Shown here: piece after piece, positions 38,688-47,177 of the stretch
Position numbering within the stretch: position 1 is the first letter of the stretch
How the letters are laid out: the number at the start of each line of letters is the position of its first letter
Assembly (NCBI RefSeq): GCF_004364645.1
Contig: NZ_SOAW01000001.1
Coordinates: 868,001-932,000 of the forward strand
Length of the DNA stretch: 64,000 nt
Source of the DNA: Naumannella halotolerans
GTDB lineage: Bacteria > Actinomycetota > Actinomycetes > Propionibacteriales > Propionibacteriaceae
Direction of reading: 5' to 3'
The notes under the pieces: generated by a model
The model's database searches: none
Seen by the model: the letters and a program-made list of their open reading frames with translations, nothing else
Told to the model about the DNA's origin: nothing
Position numbers and translations under genes: made by a program

Positions 38688-39046
38688 CGGGTGGCCTCGG
38701 TCGCGGCGCAGCACCCCGGTATCGAGCAGTCGGGGTCCGGACAGGGCGCGCTCTCGTCGACCGCCAGGGTCACATCCACCAGTGCGGTCAGTGCCGCGGT
38801 GAGGTGCGGGTCGGCGATCTCGTACCGGGTCTGCCGGCCCTCGGGTTCGGCGACGACGAGGCCGCAGCCACGCAGACAGGACAGGTGGTTCGACACGTTC
38901 GTGCGGGTCAGTTCCAGGTCGCGGGCGAGCTTCGCCGGGTAGCCCGGCTCGGCGAGCAGGGACAGCAGGATTCGGGAGCGGATCGGGTCCGCCATGGCCC
39001 GGCCGAGTCGGTTCATGACCTCCACCCGGGAGGCAATGGTCAGCAT
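38684..39046 (-). CDS. cmtR: CmtR-like ArsR/SmtB Cd(II)/Pb(II)-sensing repressor
   Basis: A 120-residue winged-helix repressor that aligns along its length with M. tuberculosis CmtR (118 residues). Shared features are the MLT start, RLGRAMADPIRSRIL, LTRTNVSNHLSCLRGCGLVVA and ADPHLTAAL. CmtR binds Cd/Pb through the two Cys of SCLRGC plus a tail Cys; all are present (tail SAPCPDPDCSIPGCC has extra Cys). It should repress itself and the downstream exporter until metal binds. ATG 39046 follows the -10 TATGGT by 6 nt. Confidence 0.87.
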   Translation of the reverse strand: MLTIASRVEVMNRLGRAMADPIRSRILLSLLAEPGYPAKLARDLELTRTNVSNHLSCLRGCGLVVAEPEGRQTRYEIADPHLTAALTALVDVTLAVDESAPCPDPDCSIPGCCAATEATR

Positions 39047-39075
39047 GTGCTGACCATACAGCGGATGCTGACCAA
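39040..39075. promoter_or_regulatory. cmtR operator/promoter region
   Basis: A 6-2-6 inverted repeat (tcagcatgtgctga, 39040-39053) overlaps the start codon. A 9-bp direct repeat tgctgacca occurs at 39048 and 39066. The minus-strand -10 TATGGT (39053-39058) lies inside, so repressor binding would block transcription. Confidence 0.6.
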
Positions 39076-39096
39076 TGGGTAGGGCTGCAAACCAGC

Positions 39097-40338
39097 TCAG
39101 AAGAACCAGGTGAACCCGAACCAGCCGATGCCGAATGTGACTACCAGTACGAGCAGCGCGGCCACGATGGTGGGCCAAGGACCGGTCTTCGGTACCGGTG
39201 CCGGGGCGGATTCGGCCGATGCGGCGGTCCGTACCTCCGCCTGCGCGGGTTCGGGTCGTTGCGGCGGCTCGGCAACGGGGAGTGCTGCTGCCGATGCGTG
39301 CAGCACGGGTCGGTCGGCGGCCGGCGCGAGTTGTTGGGTGGGGGCCTGCTGGGCCTCGACCGCTGCCACGTCGATCGGTGCGGTCAACACCATGTCCTCG
39401 GGTGCGGTCCGGGTCCGTGACGACGGCCCGGTGACCGGCAGTCCGGCAGCGACCGGCGCGGCGGGCTCGTCCGGTGACCGGAGCTGGTTCAGGATGGCGG
39501 CGCGTACCGCCGTGTCCCGGTCATCGGGGTCGCGGAGGGCATTGACCGCCGCATCGAGGGCCTGGGTGAAGGACGTGACATCCGGCCAGCGCTGTTCGGG
39601 GTCCGGATCCACCGCCCGGAGGATGACGGTGTCGATGTCGGCGGACAATTCGGCGAAGGCCGAAGGGGGAGTGGGTGGCGCACCGGCCAGCAGGTCCTCG
39701 ACTCCGCCCTCGCGGAGGAACTGTCCGGTCAGCATGGTGTAGGCCACGGCTCCCAGCCCGTGCACATCGGCCCGAAGGTCGACCCCCAGCCCGCCGGCCT
39801 GTTCGGGTGCCATGAAGGCCGGGGTGCCGACCACTTGGGTCAATCCGCTGGCGTGCAGCATCTCCTTCGCCACACCGAGGTCGGCCACCAGCAGGCGCAC
39901 ACCGTCATCGGGCTCGGCCCGCAGCAGCAGGTTGTTCGGCTTGATGTCGCGGTGGATGATCCCGTGGCGGTGCAGGGAGCTCAACCCGCGTCCGGCCTGT
40001 GACAGCAGCTCCGCGACCAGGTTCGGATCACCCGGGGTGCCCGGAGTGATCAGGTCGGCCACCGAACCGCGGTCGGCGTAGGTCATCACGAAGTAGGGAA
40101 CCTCGTTGATCTCACCGATGTCGTAGACCCGGACGATGTGTTCGTTCTCCGCCTTCCGCAGGATCCGTGCCTCGGTCAGGAATCGCTCCCGGACGTCATC
40201 GCGTTGGGCCCAGTTGTCGGCCAGTGCCTTCAGCGCCACCGGTGAGTCCAGGTCGGGGTCGTGGTAGAGCCAGACCGTGGCGAAACCTCCGACGCCGATG
40301 CGCCGGAGCCGCTGCAGGCGGCCGATCTGTTCTGGCAT
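39097..40338 (-). CDS. membrane-anchored Ser/Thr protein kinase
   Basis: A 413-residue Hanks-type kinase. The kinase domain (about 8-265) has the P-loop IGVGGFATVW, the VAIK-like VALKAL, the catalytic loop HRDIKPNNLL, ADLGVAKE (DLG instead of DFG) and the APE motif in FMAPEQAGG. A Pro/Ala-rich linker leads to one C-terminal transmembrane helix (PTIVAALLVLVVTFGIGWFG) with almost nothing outside, so there is no PASTA sensor. ATG 40338 has AAAGG upstream; GTG 40344 is too close to it. It is divergent from a sigma-70 family gene, 56 bp away. Confidence 0.9.
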   Translation of the reverse strand: MPEQIGRLQRLRRIGVGGFATVWLYHDPDLDSPVALKALADNWAQRDDVRERFLTEARILRKAENEHIVRVYDIGEINEVPYFVMTYADRGSVADLITPGTPGDPNLVAELLSQAGRGLSSLHRHGIIHRDIKPNNLLLRAEPDDGVRLLVADLGVAKEMLHASGLTQVVGTPAFMAPEQAGGLGVDLRADVHGLGAVAYTMLTGQFLREGGVEDLLAGAPPTPPSAFAELSADIDTVILRAVDPDPEQRWPDVTSFTQALDAAVNALRDPDDRDTAVRAAILNQLRSPDEPAAPVAAGLPVTGPSSRTRTAPEDMVLTAPIDVAAVEAQQAPTQQLAPAADRPVLHASAAALPVAEPPQRPEPAQAEVRTAASAESAPAPVPKTGPWPTIVAALLVLVVTFGIGWFGFTWFF

Positions 40339-40394
40339 GGACACCTTTCGTATATTGCCAGCACGGTTGCCGACCGTGCGCCCGGAGAGGAAGT

Positions 40395-40955
40395 TTGATC
40401 ATCAGCACTGACGAAACCGCCCAGCTGGAGGAGCTCGCCGTTGCCGCGCGCGGTGGTGATTCGGCAGCGATGGACGAGCTGCTGGCGCAGATCCAACCGC
40501 GGGTACGCAAGATCTGCGGACGGATCCTGCTCTACCCCGAGGATGCCGACGAGGCCGCGCAGGACGCCTTGCTGGCGGTGGCGACCAAGCTGGATTCCTT
40601 CGGTGGGCGGAGCAAGTTCACCACCTGGCTGCACACGGTCGCCTCGAACAGTGCCCGGGCGACCTATCGCTCGTTGAAGCGGCGGGCGGCGGAGAAGGCG
40701 ACCGCGGAGTTCCCGTTGCAGGCCGATCCGCGGACCACCAGCGTGATCGCCGGCAGCCGGCTGGATCTGTTGGAGGCGCTGGAGACGATCGGTGTGGAAC
40801 ACCCCGAGTATGTCGAACCGCTGGTCCTGCGCGATGTGCAGAAACTCGACTACGCCGAGATCAGCGAGGTGCTCGACATCCCGCTGGGCACCGTGAAGTC
40901 GCGGATTCACGCCGCCCGGCAGGCGATCCAGCCGTTGCTGCGGGTGACCGGCTGA
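40395..40955 (+). CDS. ECF-like sigma-70 family RNA polymerase sigma factor
   Basis: A 186-residue sigma factor with region 2 (LYPEDADEAAQDALLAVATK, SKFTTWLHTVASNSARATYR) and region 4 (LVLRDVQKLDYAEISEVLDI, GTVKSRIHAARQAI). No anti-sigma gene is adjacent; the divergent neighbour is a Ser/Thr kinase, as in sigma/kinase pairs of some actinobacteria, so phosphorylation control is possible but unproven. The start is taken as TTG 40395 with GGAGAGG just upstream; no ATG or GTG fits. Confidence 0.83.
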   Translation: MIISTDETAQLEELAVAARGGDSAAMDELLAQIQPRVRKICGRILLYPEDADEAAQDALLAVATKLDSFGGRSKFTTWLHTVASNSARATYRSLKRRAAEKATAEFPLQADPRTTSVIAGSRLDLLEALETIGVEHPEYVEPLVLRDVQKLDYAEISEVLDIPLGTVKSRIHAARQAIQPLLRVTG

Positions 40956-40962
40956 ATCCCCT

Positions 40963-41017
40963 CCCGGATCGCTCAGCCCGGATCGCCCTGCCCGCTCGCC
41001 CTGCCCGGATCGCTCAG
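40963..41017. repeat. 14-bp repeats between converging genes
   Basis: cccggatcgctcag occurs at 40963 and 41004, with a related copy at 40977. The last copy overlaps the stop codon of the minus-strand gene. Confidence 0.75.
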
Positions 41018-41718
41018 TCGGTGGCGATGTCGAAGGTCAGCTGTTCGCTGTAGTCATTGCTGAAGGTCATGGTCGTCGAGTCGACATCCAGGCCGGACAT
41101 GAACACCAGATCACCGGTTGCGCACTCGCCCTGGGAGAGGGAGACCAGATCGGGGAAGGTGTCGCCCTCGCCGACGCCATTGCGCTCGCTCGTGGAGAGC
41201 GCGGGCCCGGAGTGGGCATCGTTGCCGGTCTGATCGATCCAGAAGTCGGTGCTGCGGACGTCGACCAGCCCGTCGGAATCCCCGGAGGGTACGGAGTCGA
41301 CGCAGACAGTGACGGTGACCAGCAGCGGCTGGGCATCGGGGTCGCCGGAACCGAGCAGATCGGCGCTGTCGACCTGCACCGACAGGTGGTCCGAGCCGGA
41401 ACCCGCGCCGTCGCCGGACCCGTTCGTACCCTCACCGGCGGGATCCTCGTTGTCGGTACCGCCCCCGTCGGTGTCCCCGCCGGCTGATTCGGAGGTCGCT
41501 TCACTGCTCGCCTCCTTGTCGGGGTCCTCGGTGGGTGCTGCGCTCGATGGGGACTCGGTGGGCGTCGGTGAGGCACCTTCCGGTGTGGCCGAGGGCGATG
41601 CCGACGCCACCGGCGGGGCGACCTGATCGGATCCGTCGAGGTTGAACGCGGCGAACGCTCCGCTGGACACGCCTACGACCGCGGCGACGGCGATGGCTGC
41701 TGTCTTGTAGGGGTTCAT
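41014..41718 (-). CDS. secreted or membrane-anchored protein of unknown function
   Basis: A 234-residue protein with an N-terminal hydrophobic stretch (TAAIAVAAVVGVSSGAFAAF) acting as signal peptide or anchor. A Ser/Pro/Glu/Asp/Gly-rich linker spans about 35-110. The C-terminal beta-rich domain contains DHLSVQVDSADLLG, LVTVTVCVDSVP and TMTFSNDYSEQLTF. Two Cys in that domain may pair. The architecture resembles ligand-binding exodomains beside kinases, but no family is recognised. GAGGTG precedes ATG 41718. Confidence 0.7.
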   Translation of the reverse strand: MNPYKTAAIAVAAVVGVSSGAFAAFNLDGSDQVAPPVASASPSATPEGASPTPTESPSSAAPTEDPDKEASSEATSESAGGDTDGGGTDNEDPAGEGTNGSGDGAGSGSDHLSVQVDSADLLGSGDPDAQPLLVTVTVCVDSVPSGDSDGLVDVRSTDFWIDQTGNDAHSGPALSTSERNGVGEGDTFPDLVSLSQGECATGDLVFMSGLDVDSTTMTFSNDYSEQLTFDIATD

Positions 41719-41850
41719 GATCACCTCGTTCCACGTGCACGGTAGCGACCGGGCGCGGCCGCTCACCACTTCTGAGTCGGTGCGCGGCGGATTGGTTCGC
41801 TGGGGCCGGAATTTCTTCCGGGTGGGCCGAGAAGAGCCCCGGGCAGCGGT

Positions 41851-42702
41851 TCAGCCCACCTCGCCGGTGTCGGCGGTGTAGCTGCGGCAATCGTCGGTGT
41901 CGCCGCGGTCGAATCCCCGGTCGAACCACGCGGTACGCACCGCGGCGCTGCCATGGGTGTCGTTGGAGACGTAGCGGCCGACGACCAGCGCGCGGCTGAA
42001 ACCGTCGATCGCCTGCTGCCCGTCATGGAACCAGACCCCGGCCAGGCATTCGGCCTGCAGTTCGATCCGGCGATCGGTCGTCTCGTCGTCGGTGATCGGC
42101 CAGCTGTCGGTCGCGTTCTGCACATGGTGGCCGAATTCGTGGGCGAGCACGGCCATCGGCAGCCAACCGGCCCGTTCGGCGTAGGTGCTGGTGCCGGAGG
42201 TGAACAGGTAGATCGTCCGGTCCTGGGTGCAGTAGAACGCGACGACCTGGTTGGCATTCGACATCTCACCGCAGTCGGTGGTGATGGAGTCGGCGCTGAC
42301 CACCTCGTGGTGCGGTCGCTGCAGGTGCACACCGACCCGCTCCAGCGCGGGGGACCACGCCGGCATCAGGCACTCGTCGATCGCTTGCTCGGCGAACGCG
42401 GCGAGCCCGTCGGCATCGATCCGCGACACCCGGGGATCGGCGCAGTCGGTGGCGGCGAGTTCACCTACGGCGTAGAGCCGCTCGTCGAGCCGTACCGGTT
42501 CCTCCGCTGCGTCGCGGCCGGGTTCACCGGTCTCCACCTGCGGGCTCGGTGCGGAGGAGGAGACCGACGGCGCGGGGGTTGGGGTGACCGGGGCCGGGCC
42601 GAGGGTACGCAGTGACTGACCGGCCAGGATCAGGGCGATCCCGCATGCCAGGACCACCAGCACCACCGGTAGCCGGCGGTCGGCGGGCGAATGCTCGGTC
42701 AT
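41851..42702 (-). CDS. neutral zinc metallopeptidase (YpfJ/Zn_peptidase family)
   Basis: A 283-residue single-pass membrane protein: TM at about 12-30, a Pro/Ser linker, then an extracytoplasmic peptidase domain. The zinc motif is LAHEFGHHVQ (HExxH), followed by a distal Glu in RRIELQAECLAG. FYCTQDRTIYL and SNDTHGSAAVRTAWFDRGF are family hallmarks. Activity is presumed peptidase; the substrate is unknown. It overlaps the HIT gene by 4 bp and is last in a three-gene operon. Confidence 0.88.
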   Translation of the reverse strand: MTEHSPADRRLPVVLVVLACGIALILAGQSLRTLGPAPVTPTPAPSVSSSAPSPQVETGEPGRDAAEEPVRLDERLYAVGELAATDCADPRVSRIDADGLAAFAEQAIDECLMPAWSPALERVGVHLQRPHHEVVSADSITTDCGEMSNANQVVAFYCTQDRTIYLFTSGTSTYAERAGWLPMAVLAHEFGHHVQNATDSWPITDDETTDRRIELQAECLAGVWFHDGQQAIDGFSRALVVGRYVSNDTHGSAAVRTAWFDRGFDRGDTDDCRSYTADTGEVG

Positions 42703-43109
42703 CGCTGGACGGCGGCCCGGATCCGAGCCGCGTACTCGGCTGCCTCCCCGTCGGCGTACTTGGTCCGGGGCCAGAAGAAGCCACGCAGCCCATCCCCCTT
42801 GGTCCTAGGTACGACATGCACGTGCAGATGAGGTATGGACTGGCTCACCACGTTGTTCATGGCGACGAAGGTGCCTTGGCAGCCCAAGGCATCGCCGAGG
42901 GCGGCGGCAATCCGCTGGGCGGTGCCGAACAGGGCCGGCATCGCGGCGGGCTCGAGGTCGAGAAGGGTGTCGACGTGGCGTACCGGACAGACCAGCGTGT
43001 GCCCCTTGAACAGTGGGCGGTGGTCGAGGAACGCGATGGTGTGCTCGTCGCGATGGACGGTCTCGGCAGGGACGTCACCGGCGATGATGGAGCAGAACAG
43101 GTCGGTCAT
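42699..43109 (-). CDS. HIT family protein
   Basis: A 136-residue histidine-triad nucleotide hydrolase/transferase. The catalytic triad is HLHVHVVPR near residue 96, and the N-terminal FCSIIAGDVPAE with FLDHRPLFKGHTLVCPVRH is typical. Substrates of HIT proteins include adenosine phosphoramidates and dinucleoside polyphosphates. It overlaps both neighbours by 4 bp, linking it to a phosphoesterase and a peptidase. Confidence 0.92.
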   Translation of the reverse strand: MTDLFCSIIAGDVPAETVHRDEHTIAFLDHRPLFKGHTLVCPVRHVDTLLDLEPAAMPALFGTAQRIAAALGDALGCQGTFVAMNNVVSQSIPHLHVHVVPRTKGDGLRGFFWPRTKYADGEAAEYAARIRAAVQR

Positions 43110-43864
43110 GGGATCAGGTGCCGGAATTCGGTCAGCAGCACCCCGTCGGTGATCCGGTGCAGCGCGAGACCCGGCGGCAGGTCGCGGTTCTGCATCCCCT
43201 CGGCGGCCTCGGTGAACCCCAGGGTGAAGGTGCTGGTGACACCGGGGGCGATCACCAACGGGACCGTGGCGAAGGTGGTCGCCGCGGCGGCGTGGGCATG
43301 GCCGCAGACGATGCCGGCCAGCCGGTCGTGGGCGCTCAGCACTTCGGCGAGGGCCTCGGCATTGTCCAGCCGGATCGGATCCATCACCGGATGTCCGAGA
43401 GTGACCGGCGGATGGTGCAGTGCGATCAGCGCGGACTCCCCGGTCCGGGAGGTGAGGGCGGCGTCGAGGAAGGTCAGACTCTGCTCGCTCAGATGACCGG
43501 CGTCATTGCGGGGGCTGCCGGGGATGGTCGAGTCGAGGGCGATCACCCGTACCCCGTCGACGGTGACCACCTGGTCGAGCGGTCCGGAAGGGTCGGCTGC
43601 GCTGATACCGGGCAGACCGGTGGCGAAGCTCGACCGCAGGTCGTGGTTGCCCGGGATCGCGATCACCCGGCGGCTGCCGCTGACCCGGGCGAGGGCCTCG
43701 GCGTACTCCTCGGGCCGGCCGTCGGCCGCGACGTCCCCGGTGAGCAGGACCAGCTCGATCGGCAATGCGGCGGAGTCGAGGTAGTCCCAGACCACGGCGT
43801 TGCGGCGTGCGGTTTCGGCGGTGTTGTCGAAATGGGTGTCCGACACCTGAGCGATCAAGGGCAC
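43106..43864 (-). CDS. calcineurin-like metallophosphoesterase
   Basis: A 252-residue cytoplasmic phosphoesterase. Metal-binding motifs are QVSDTHFD, LLTGDVAADG, IPGNHDLRS, ALHHPPVTLG and CGHAHAAAAT, the same set as CpdA (cAMP phosphodiesterase) and related nucleotide phosphodiesterases. The exact substrate is uncertain. It starts at GTG 43864, first of an operon with the HIT and zinc-peptidase genes. A -10 TACGAT lies 5 nt upstream. Confidence 0.88.
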   Translation of the reverse strand: MPLIAQVSDTHFDNTAETARRNAVVWDYLDSAALPIELVLLTGDVAADGRPEEYAEALARVSGSRRVIAIPGNHDLRSSFATGLPGISAADPSGPLDQVVTVDGVRVIALDSTIPGSPRNDAGHLSEQSLTFLDAALTSRTGESALIALHHPPVTLGHPVMDPIRLDNAEALAEVLSAHDRLAGIVCGHAHAAAATTFATVPLVIAPGVTSTFTLGFTEAAEGMQNRDLPPGLALHRITDGVLLTEFRHLIP

Positions 43865-43869
43865 GGTTC

Positions 43870-43875
43870 ATCGTA
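43870..43875 (-). promoter_or_regulatory. -10 hexamer, leaderless type (phosphoesterase operon)
   Basis: TACGAT on the minus strand ends 5 nt before GTG 43864. Confidence 0.4.
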
Positions 43876-44041
43876 ATCGGGTCGGCAGCCGCTTCGTCCG
43901 CCGCCACGGCCGCTGGGAGTACCTGGACGGGGAGATCTGCTGATTCTCGGGTGTCGCGCTGCTGCCATCGGCGGACCGGCCGGCAGTGAAGTTCGGACCG
44001 CCGTCCGACCCCACGGTCCCGGTTCACCACACCGGGGCTCC

Positions 44042-44047
44042 TAGACT
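44042..44047 (+). promoter_or_regulatory. -10 hexamer, leaderless type (dxs)
   Basis: TAGACT ends 7 nt before ATG 44055. Confidence 0.5.
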
Positions 44048-44054
44048 GGCAGTC

Positions 44055-45959
44055 ATGTCTCATCTTGATCGGATCCGCGGCCCCAAGGACCTGGGCGATT
44101 TGTCGCCCCGTGAGCTCGCCGAGCTCGCCGCGGAGATCCGAGCGAGCCTGATCACGAATGTCAGCGCCACCGGCGGACATCTCGGGCCCAACCTCGGGGT
44201 GGTCGAACTGACCATTGCCCTGCACCGGGTCTTCGACTCACCGACCGATCCGATCATCTTCGACGTCGGTCACCAGGCCTATGTGCACAAGATGCTGACC
44301 GGCCGGACCGGGCAGTTGCCGACCCTGCGCCAGCGCGGGGGGCTGTCGGGTTATCCGTCGCGGGCCGAGAGCGAGCACGACTGGGTGGAGAACTCCCATG
44401 CCTCGACTGCGCTGTCCTGGGCCGAGGGGCTGGCCAAGGGATTCCGGCTGCAGGGGGTGGACCGGACCGTGGTCGCGGTGGTCGGAGACGGAGCGCTGAC
44501 CGGCGGCATGACCTGGGAGGCGATGAACAACATCTCCGCCGACGACGACCTGCCGTTGATCATCGTCGCCAACGACAACGGCCGCTCCTACACACCGACC
44601 GTGGGTGGGGTGGCGCGGGCGCTCAGCCCGGTCCGTACCGACCGTCGGTACGAGGATGTCCTCGACCTGCTGCGGCGCAGCGTCTCCAGCACCCCGGTGA
44701 TCGGCAAGGCCGCCTACGAATGGCTGCACGGGGTGAAGGCCGGCCTGAAGGATGTGCTCAATCCGCAGGGGCTGTTCGCCGATCTGGGCATGAAGTACGT
44801 CGGCCCGATCGACGGTCACGACATCGAAGCGGTGGAGTACGCACTGACGCAGGCCAAGGGGTACGGCGGCCCGGTGATCGTGCACGTCCGTACCCAGAAG
44901 GGCCACGGGTTCACCGCCGCGGTGAACCACGAGGAGGACCAGTTCCACGCGGTCGGCCAGATCGACCCGGTGACGGGGAAGTCGAAGGCCACCTCCGGCG
45001 GTACGAGCTGGACCTCGGTCTTTGCCGATGCGCTGCTGCACGAGGGCAAACAGCATCCGGGACTGGTCGCGGTGACCGCCGCGATGATGTATCCGACCGG
45101 ATTGCACAAGTTCCACCAGACTTTCCCCGAGCGCACCTTCGACGTCGGCATCGCCGAACAGCATGCGGTCACCTCGGCGGCCGGACTGGCCGCCTCCGGG
45201 ATGCACCCGGTGGTCGCGATCTACTCGACCTTCGTGAACCGGGCCTTCGACCAGGTGCTGATGGATGTCGCCCTGCACAAACAAGGGGTGACCTTCGTTC
45301 TCGACCGCGCCGGCATCACCGGCCCGGACGGACCGAGTCATCACGGTATGTGGGATCTGTCGCTGCTCGGGCTGGTGCCCGGTCTGCAGCTGTGGGCGCC
45401 GCGCGATGCGACCCGGTTGACCGAGGCGCTCGCAGCCGCGGTGCAGGTCAGTGACGCGCCGACGGTGTTGCGTTTCCCGAAGGGGACGGTCGGCGAGGAA
45501 CTGCCGGCTGTCGCCACCCGTAAGGGTATGGATGTGCTGGCCGCGGCCGCGGAGCCGCGGGTGCTGGTGGTCGGGTACGGCCCGATGGCGGCGGTTGCCC
45601 TGCAGGTGGGTGAGCAGTTGGACGCCCAGGGGATCTCGACCACGGTGATCGACCCGGTACGGGCGCTGCCGGTGAACCCGGAGTTGGTCGAGGTCGCTGC
45701 CGAGCACGAACTGGTGATCAGCATCGAGGATGGCGGCGAGGTCGGCGGTCTGGGTGCGCGGCTGGCCCAGGAGATGCGTGCCGCCGGTGTCTCGGTGCCG
45801 CTGCGGGAGTTCGGCGTACCGCAGGCGTTCCATGATCATGCCTCGCGTGATGAGGTCCTGGCCGAGTGCGGCCTGAGCGCGCAGCAGATCGCCCGCTATG
45901 CCGTGGAGACCGTCAGTCGCAGTGATCATGCCGGCGTCGCCGAGGTCACACTTCCCTGA
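44055..45959 (+). CDS. dxs: 1-deoxy-D-xylulose-5-phosphate synthase
   Basis: A 634-residue thiamine-diphosphate enzyme that joins pyruvate and glyceraldehyde 3-phosphate in the first step of the MEP isoprenoid pathway. N-terminal [16 protein letters not shown] and [15 protein letters not shown] are characteristic. The ThDP motif is [18 protein letters not shown]. The transketolase pyrimidine domain has [18 protein letters not shown], and [20 protein letters not shown] follows. Length is normal. ATG 44055 is supported by the -10 TAGACT; an earlier in-frame start lacks homology. Confidence 0.96.
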   Translation: MSHLDRIRGPKDLGDLSPRELAELAAEIRASLITNVSATGGHLGPNLGVVELTIALHRVFDSPTDPIIFDVGHQAYVHKMLTGRTGQLPTLRQRGGLSGYPSRAESEHDWVENSHASTALSWAEGLAKGFRLQGVDRTVVAVVGDGALTGGMTWEAMNNISADDDLPLIIVANDNGRSYTPTVGGVARALSPVRTDRRYEDVLDLLRRSVSSTPVIGKAAYEWLHGVKAGLKDVLNPQGLFADLGMKYVGPIDGHDIEAVEYALTQAKGYGGPVIVHVRTQKGHGFTAAVNHEEDQFHAVGQIDPVTGKSKATSGGTSWTSVFADALLHEGKQHPGLVAVTAAMMYPTGLHKFHQTFPERTFDVGIAEQHAVTSAAGLAASGMHPVVAIYSTFVNRAFDQVLMDVALHKQGVTFVLDRAGITGPDGPSHHGMWDLSLLGLVPGLQLWAPRDATRLTEALAAAVQVSDAPTVLRFPKGTVGEELPAVATRKGMDVLAAAAEPRVLVVGYGPMAAVALQVGEQLDAQGISTTVIDPVRALPVNPELVEVAAEHELVISIEDGGEVGGLGARLAQEMRAAGVSVPLREFGVPQAFHDHASRDEVLAECGLSAQQIARYAVETVSRSDHAGVAEVTLP

Positions 45960-46227
45960 GTTCGGGCGGCCTGAATCAGGGCGAGCCTGAGTTCGGGCCG
46001 GCGGGTGCCCTCCTTCGCGCTTCTGCCTCGTTCGCCGCGGCAGCGGCAGCTTGTCGGGTGCATCCGGCAGGATCTCGTCTGGGTGGTTGCCGTTGACCTC
46101 ACCGCTGCTAGCGTGATTCGTGGTCGTCGGCCGCGACCGGGCAAACCCGATCTCAGCCCGGTTCCGCGGACGGTGATCTGCACGGTTCGGTGCGGTGCCT
46201 GACGAGTCACGGAAGGTCGGATAGCCC

Positions 46228-46641
46228 ATGGTCAACGTCGATGAACTGCGGGGAATTCCCGATGTCGAGTACGTCTCGGCGTCGGTGAAGGCGGCATTCA
46301 ACGCTGAGGCCTCCCGGCTGACCGGCCAGCGCGGGTCGCGGTCGTCGTGGCGCGATTCGGGGATGCAGGAGTTCGAGGGGCACTTCTCCCAGCTCTTCCA
46401 GGACAACGGACGCACCCAGCTCAGCGATCTCGGCGAGGTCGCCACCGCCCTGAAGCAGGTCGCGACCGACCTGGAGGATGTCGAGCAGGCGGCCTGGGAG
46501 GAGAATAACCAATCCCTTCCAAGGCCAGAAATTCCCCCCACTATGTCGGGGTTGACGTCTAAGGGCTCCCAGTATCTCAAGGTCGCCCTGGGGTTTTCGT
46601 TCATAGAACTGAGGGTGCCCTTGATGTCTCGTCTAGGATAG
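46228..46641 (+). pseudogene. truncated polymorphic-toxin delivery domain
   Basis: A 137-codon frame. The first about 92 residues are helical and resemble the N-terminal secretion/trafficking domain found on large actinobacterial polymorphic toxins (AFNAEASRLTGQRG, EFEGHFSQLFQDNG, QVATDLEDVEQAAWEEN). After EEN, near 46503, composition changes to AT-richer DNA and the last 45 residues look random, so the toxin body is missing. Immunity-type genes follow at once. GGAAGG precedes ATG. WXG100-like or other helical secretion domains are alternatives. Confidence 0.55.
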
Positions 46642-46647
46642 TCAGTT

Positions 46648-46956
46648 ATGGCAAAAGCAAACCACTACATCCGTGTTCGCTGGATTCATGAGTATGAGGA
46701 GTTGCCGGTCGAGCTGTATAGCGAGCTTGATTCTCAAGGCTGGGAACTGAGAAAGGTGGAAGTATTTGCCGGCGGGCGTTCACAGGCGGCCGACGCCTAC
46801 GGGGGCGCAGGCGACACCAGGTTGGGAGGGGAGCCGGTGCTGCCGATTGACGAGATTGCTTTGGATCCACAGTTTAAGCCAGAATTTGTCGATCGCCGCG
46901 AGTTTGAGGACGCGTGGCGCTGTGCTCGGAGGTCGGTTGCTCGTTGGGCCTCGTGA
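46648..46956 (+). CDS. DUF6881-type small protein, probable immunity factor
   Basis: A 102-residue protein with HYIRVRWIHEYEELPVELYS, GWELRKVEVFAGGRSQAAD and LPIDEIALDPQF, the pattern of DUF6881 proteins found in toxin-immunity arrays. Base composition is clearly lower in GC than the flanking housekeeping genes, consistent with transfer. AGGA lies 9 nt before ATG 46648. It sits 6 bp after the truncated toxin frame. Immunity function is inferred from family and context. Confidence 0.68.
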   Translation: MAKANHYIRVRWIHEYEELPVELYSELDSQGWELRKVEVFAGGRSQAADAYGGAGDTRLGGEPVLPIDEIALDPQFKPEFVDRREFEDAWRCARRSVARWAS

Positions 46957-47177
46957 CCATTGTCATCAGGACGCCAAGGTGTGGGACCGCGGGCTTACGG
47001 CCGGGATCGTAGGCATCTGCGTCGATGGCACCGTGTGGATGATTGCGGCAACTTCATGGAGTCATGGGCTGTGAGTCGACCGTGCGCTCCTGATCGCGTA
47101 GCCAGCGCTGGCATCGTCAAGCTCAGGGTGACGATCACTATAATCTCGCAGTGACGGTTCTGAGCGGAGGAGTGTGG
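46957..47177. other. spacer in the immunity array with a perfect -10
   Basis: 221 bp without a convincing gene; possibly eroded toxin sequence. It contains TATAAT at 47139-47144 with a weak CGTCAA -35 at 18 bp, which would drive the SUKH gene. Confidence 0.45.
47139..47144 (+). promoter_or_regulatory. -10 TATAAT before the SUKH gene
   Basis: A perfect consensus -10, 34 bp before ATG 47178, unlike the GC-rich hexamers elsewhere. The gene also has a GGAGGA ribosome site, so its transcript has a leader. Confidence 0.45.

Noticed and set aside
44238-46604. Long minus-strand frame opposite dxs
   Set aside because: Antisense shadow; the dxs motifs are complete on the plus strand.
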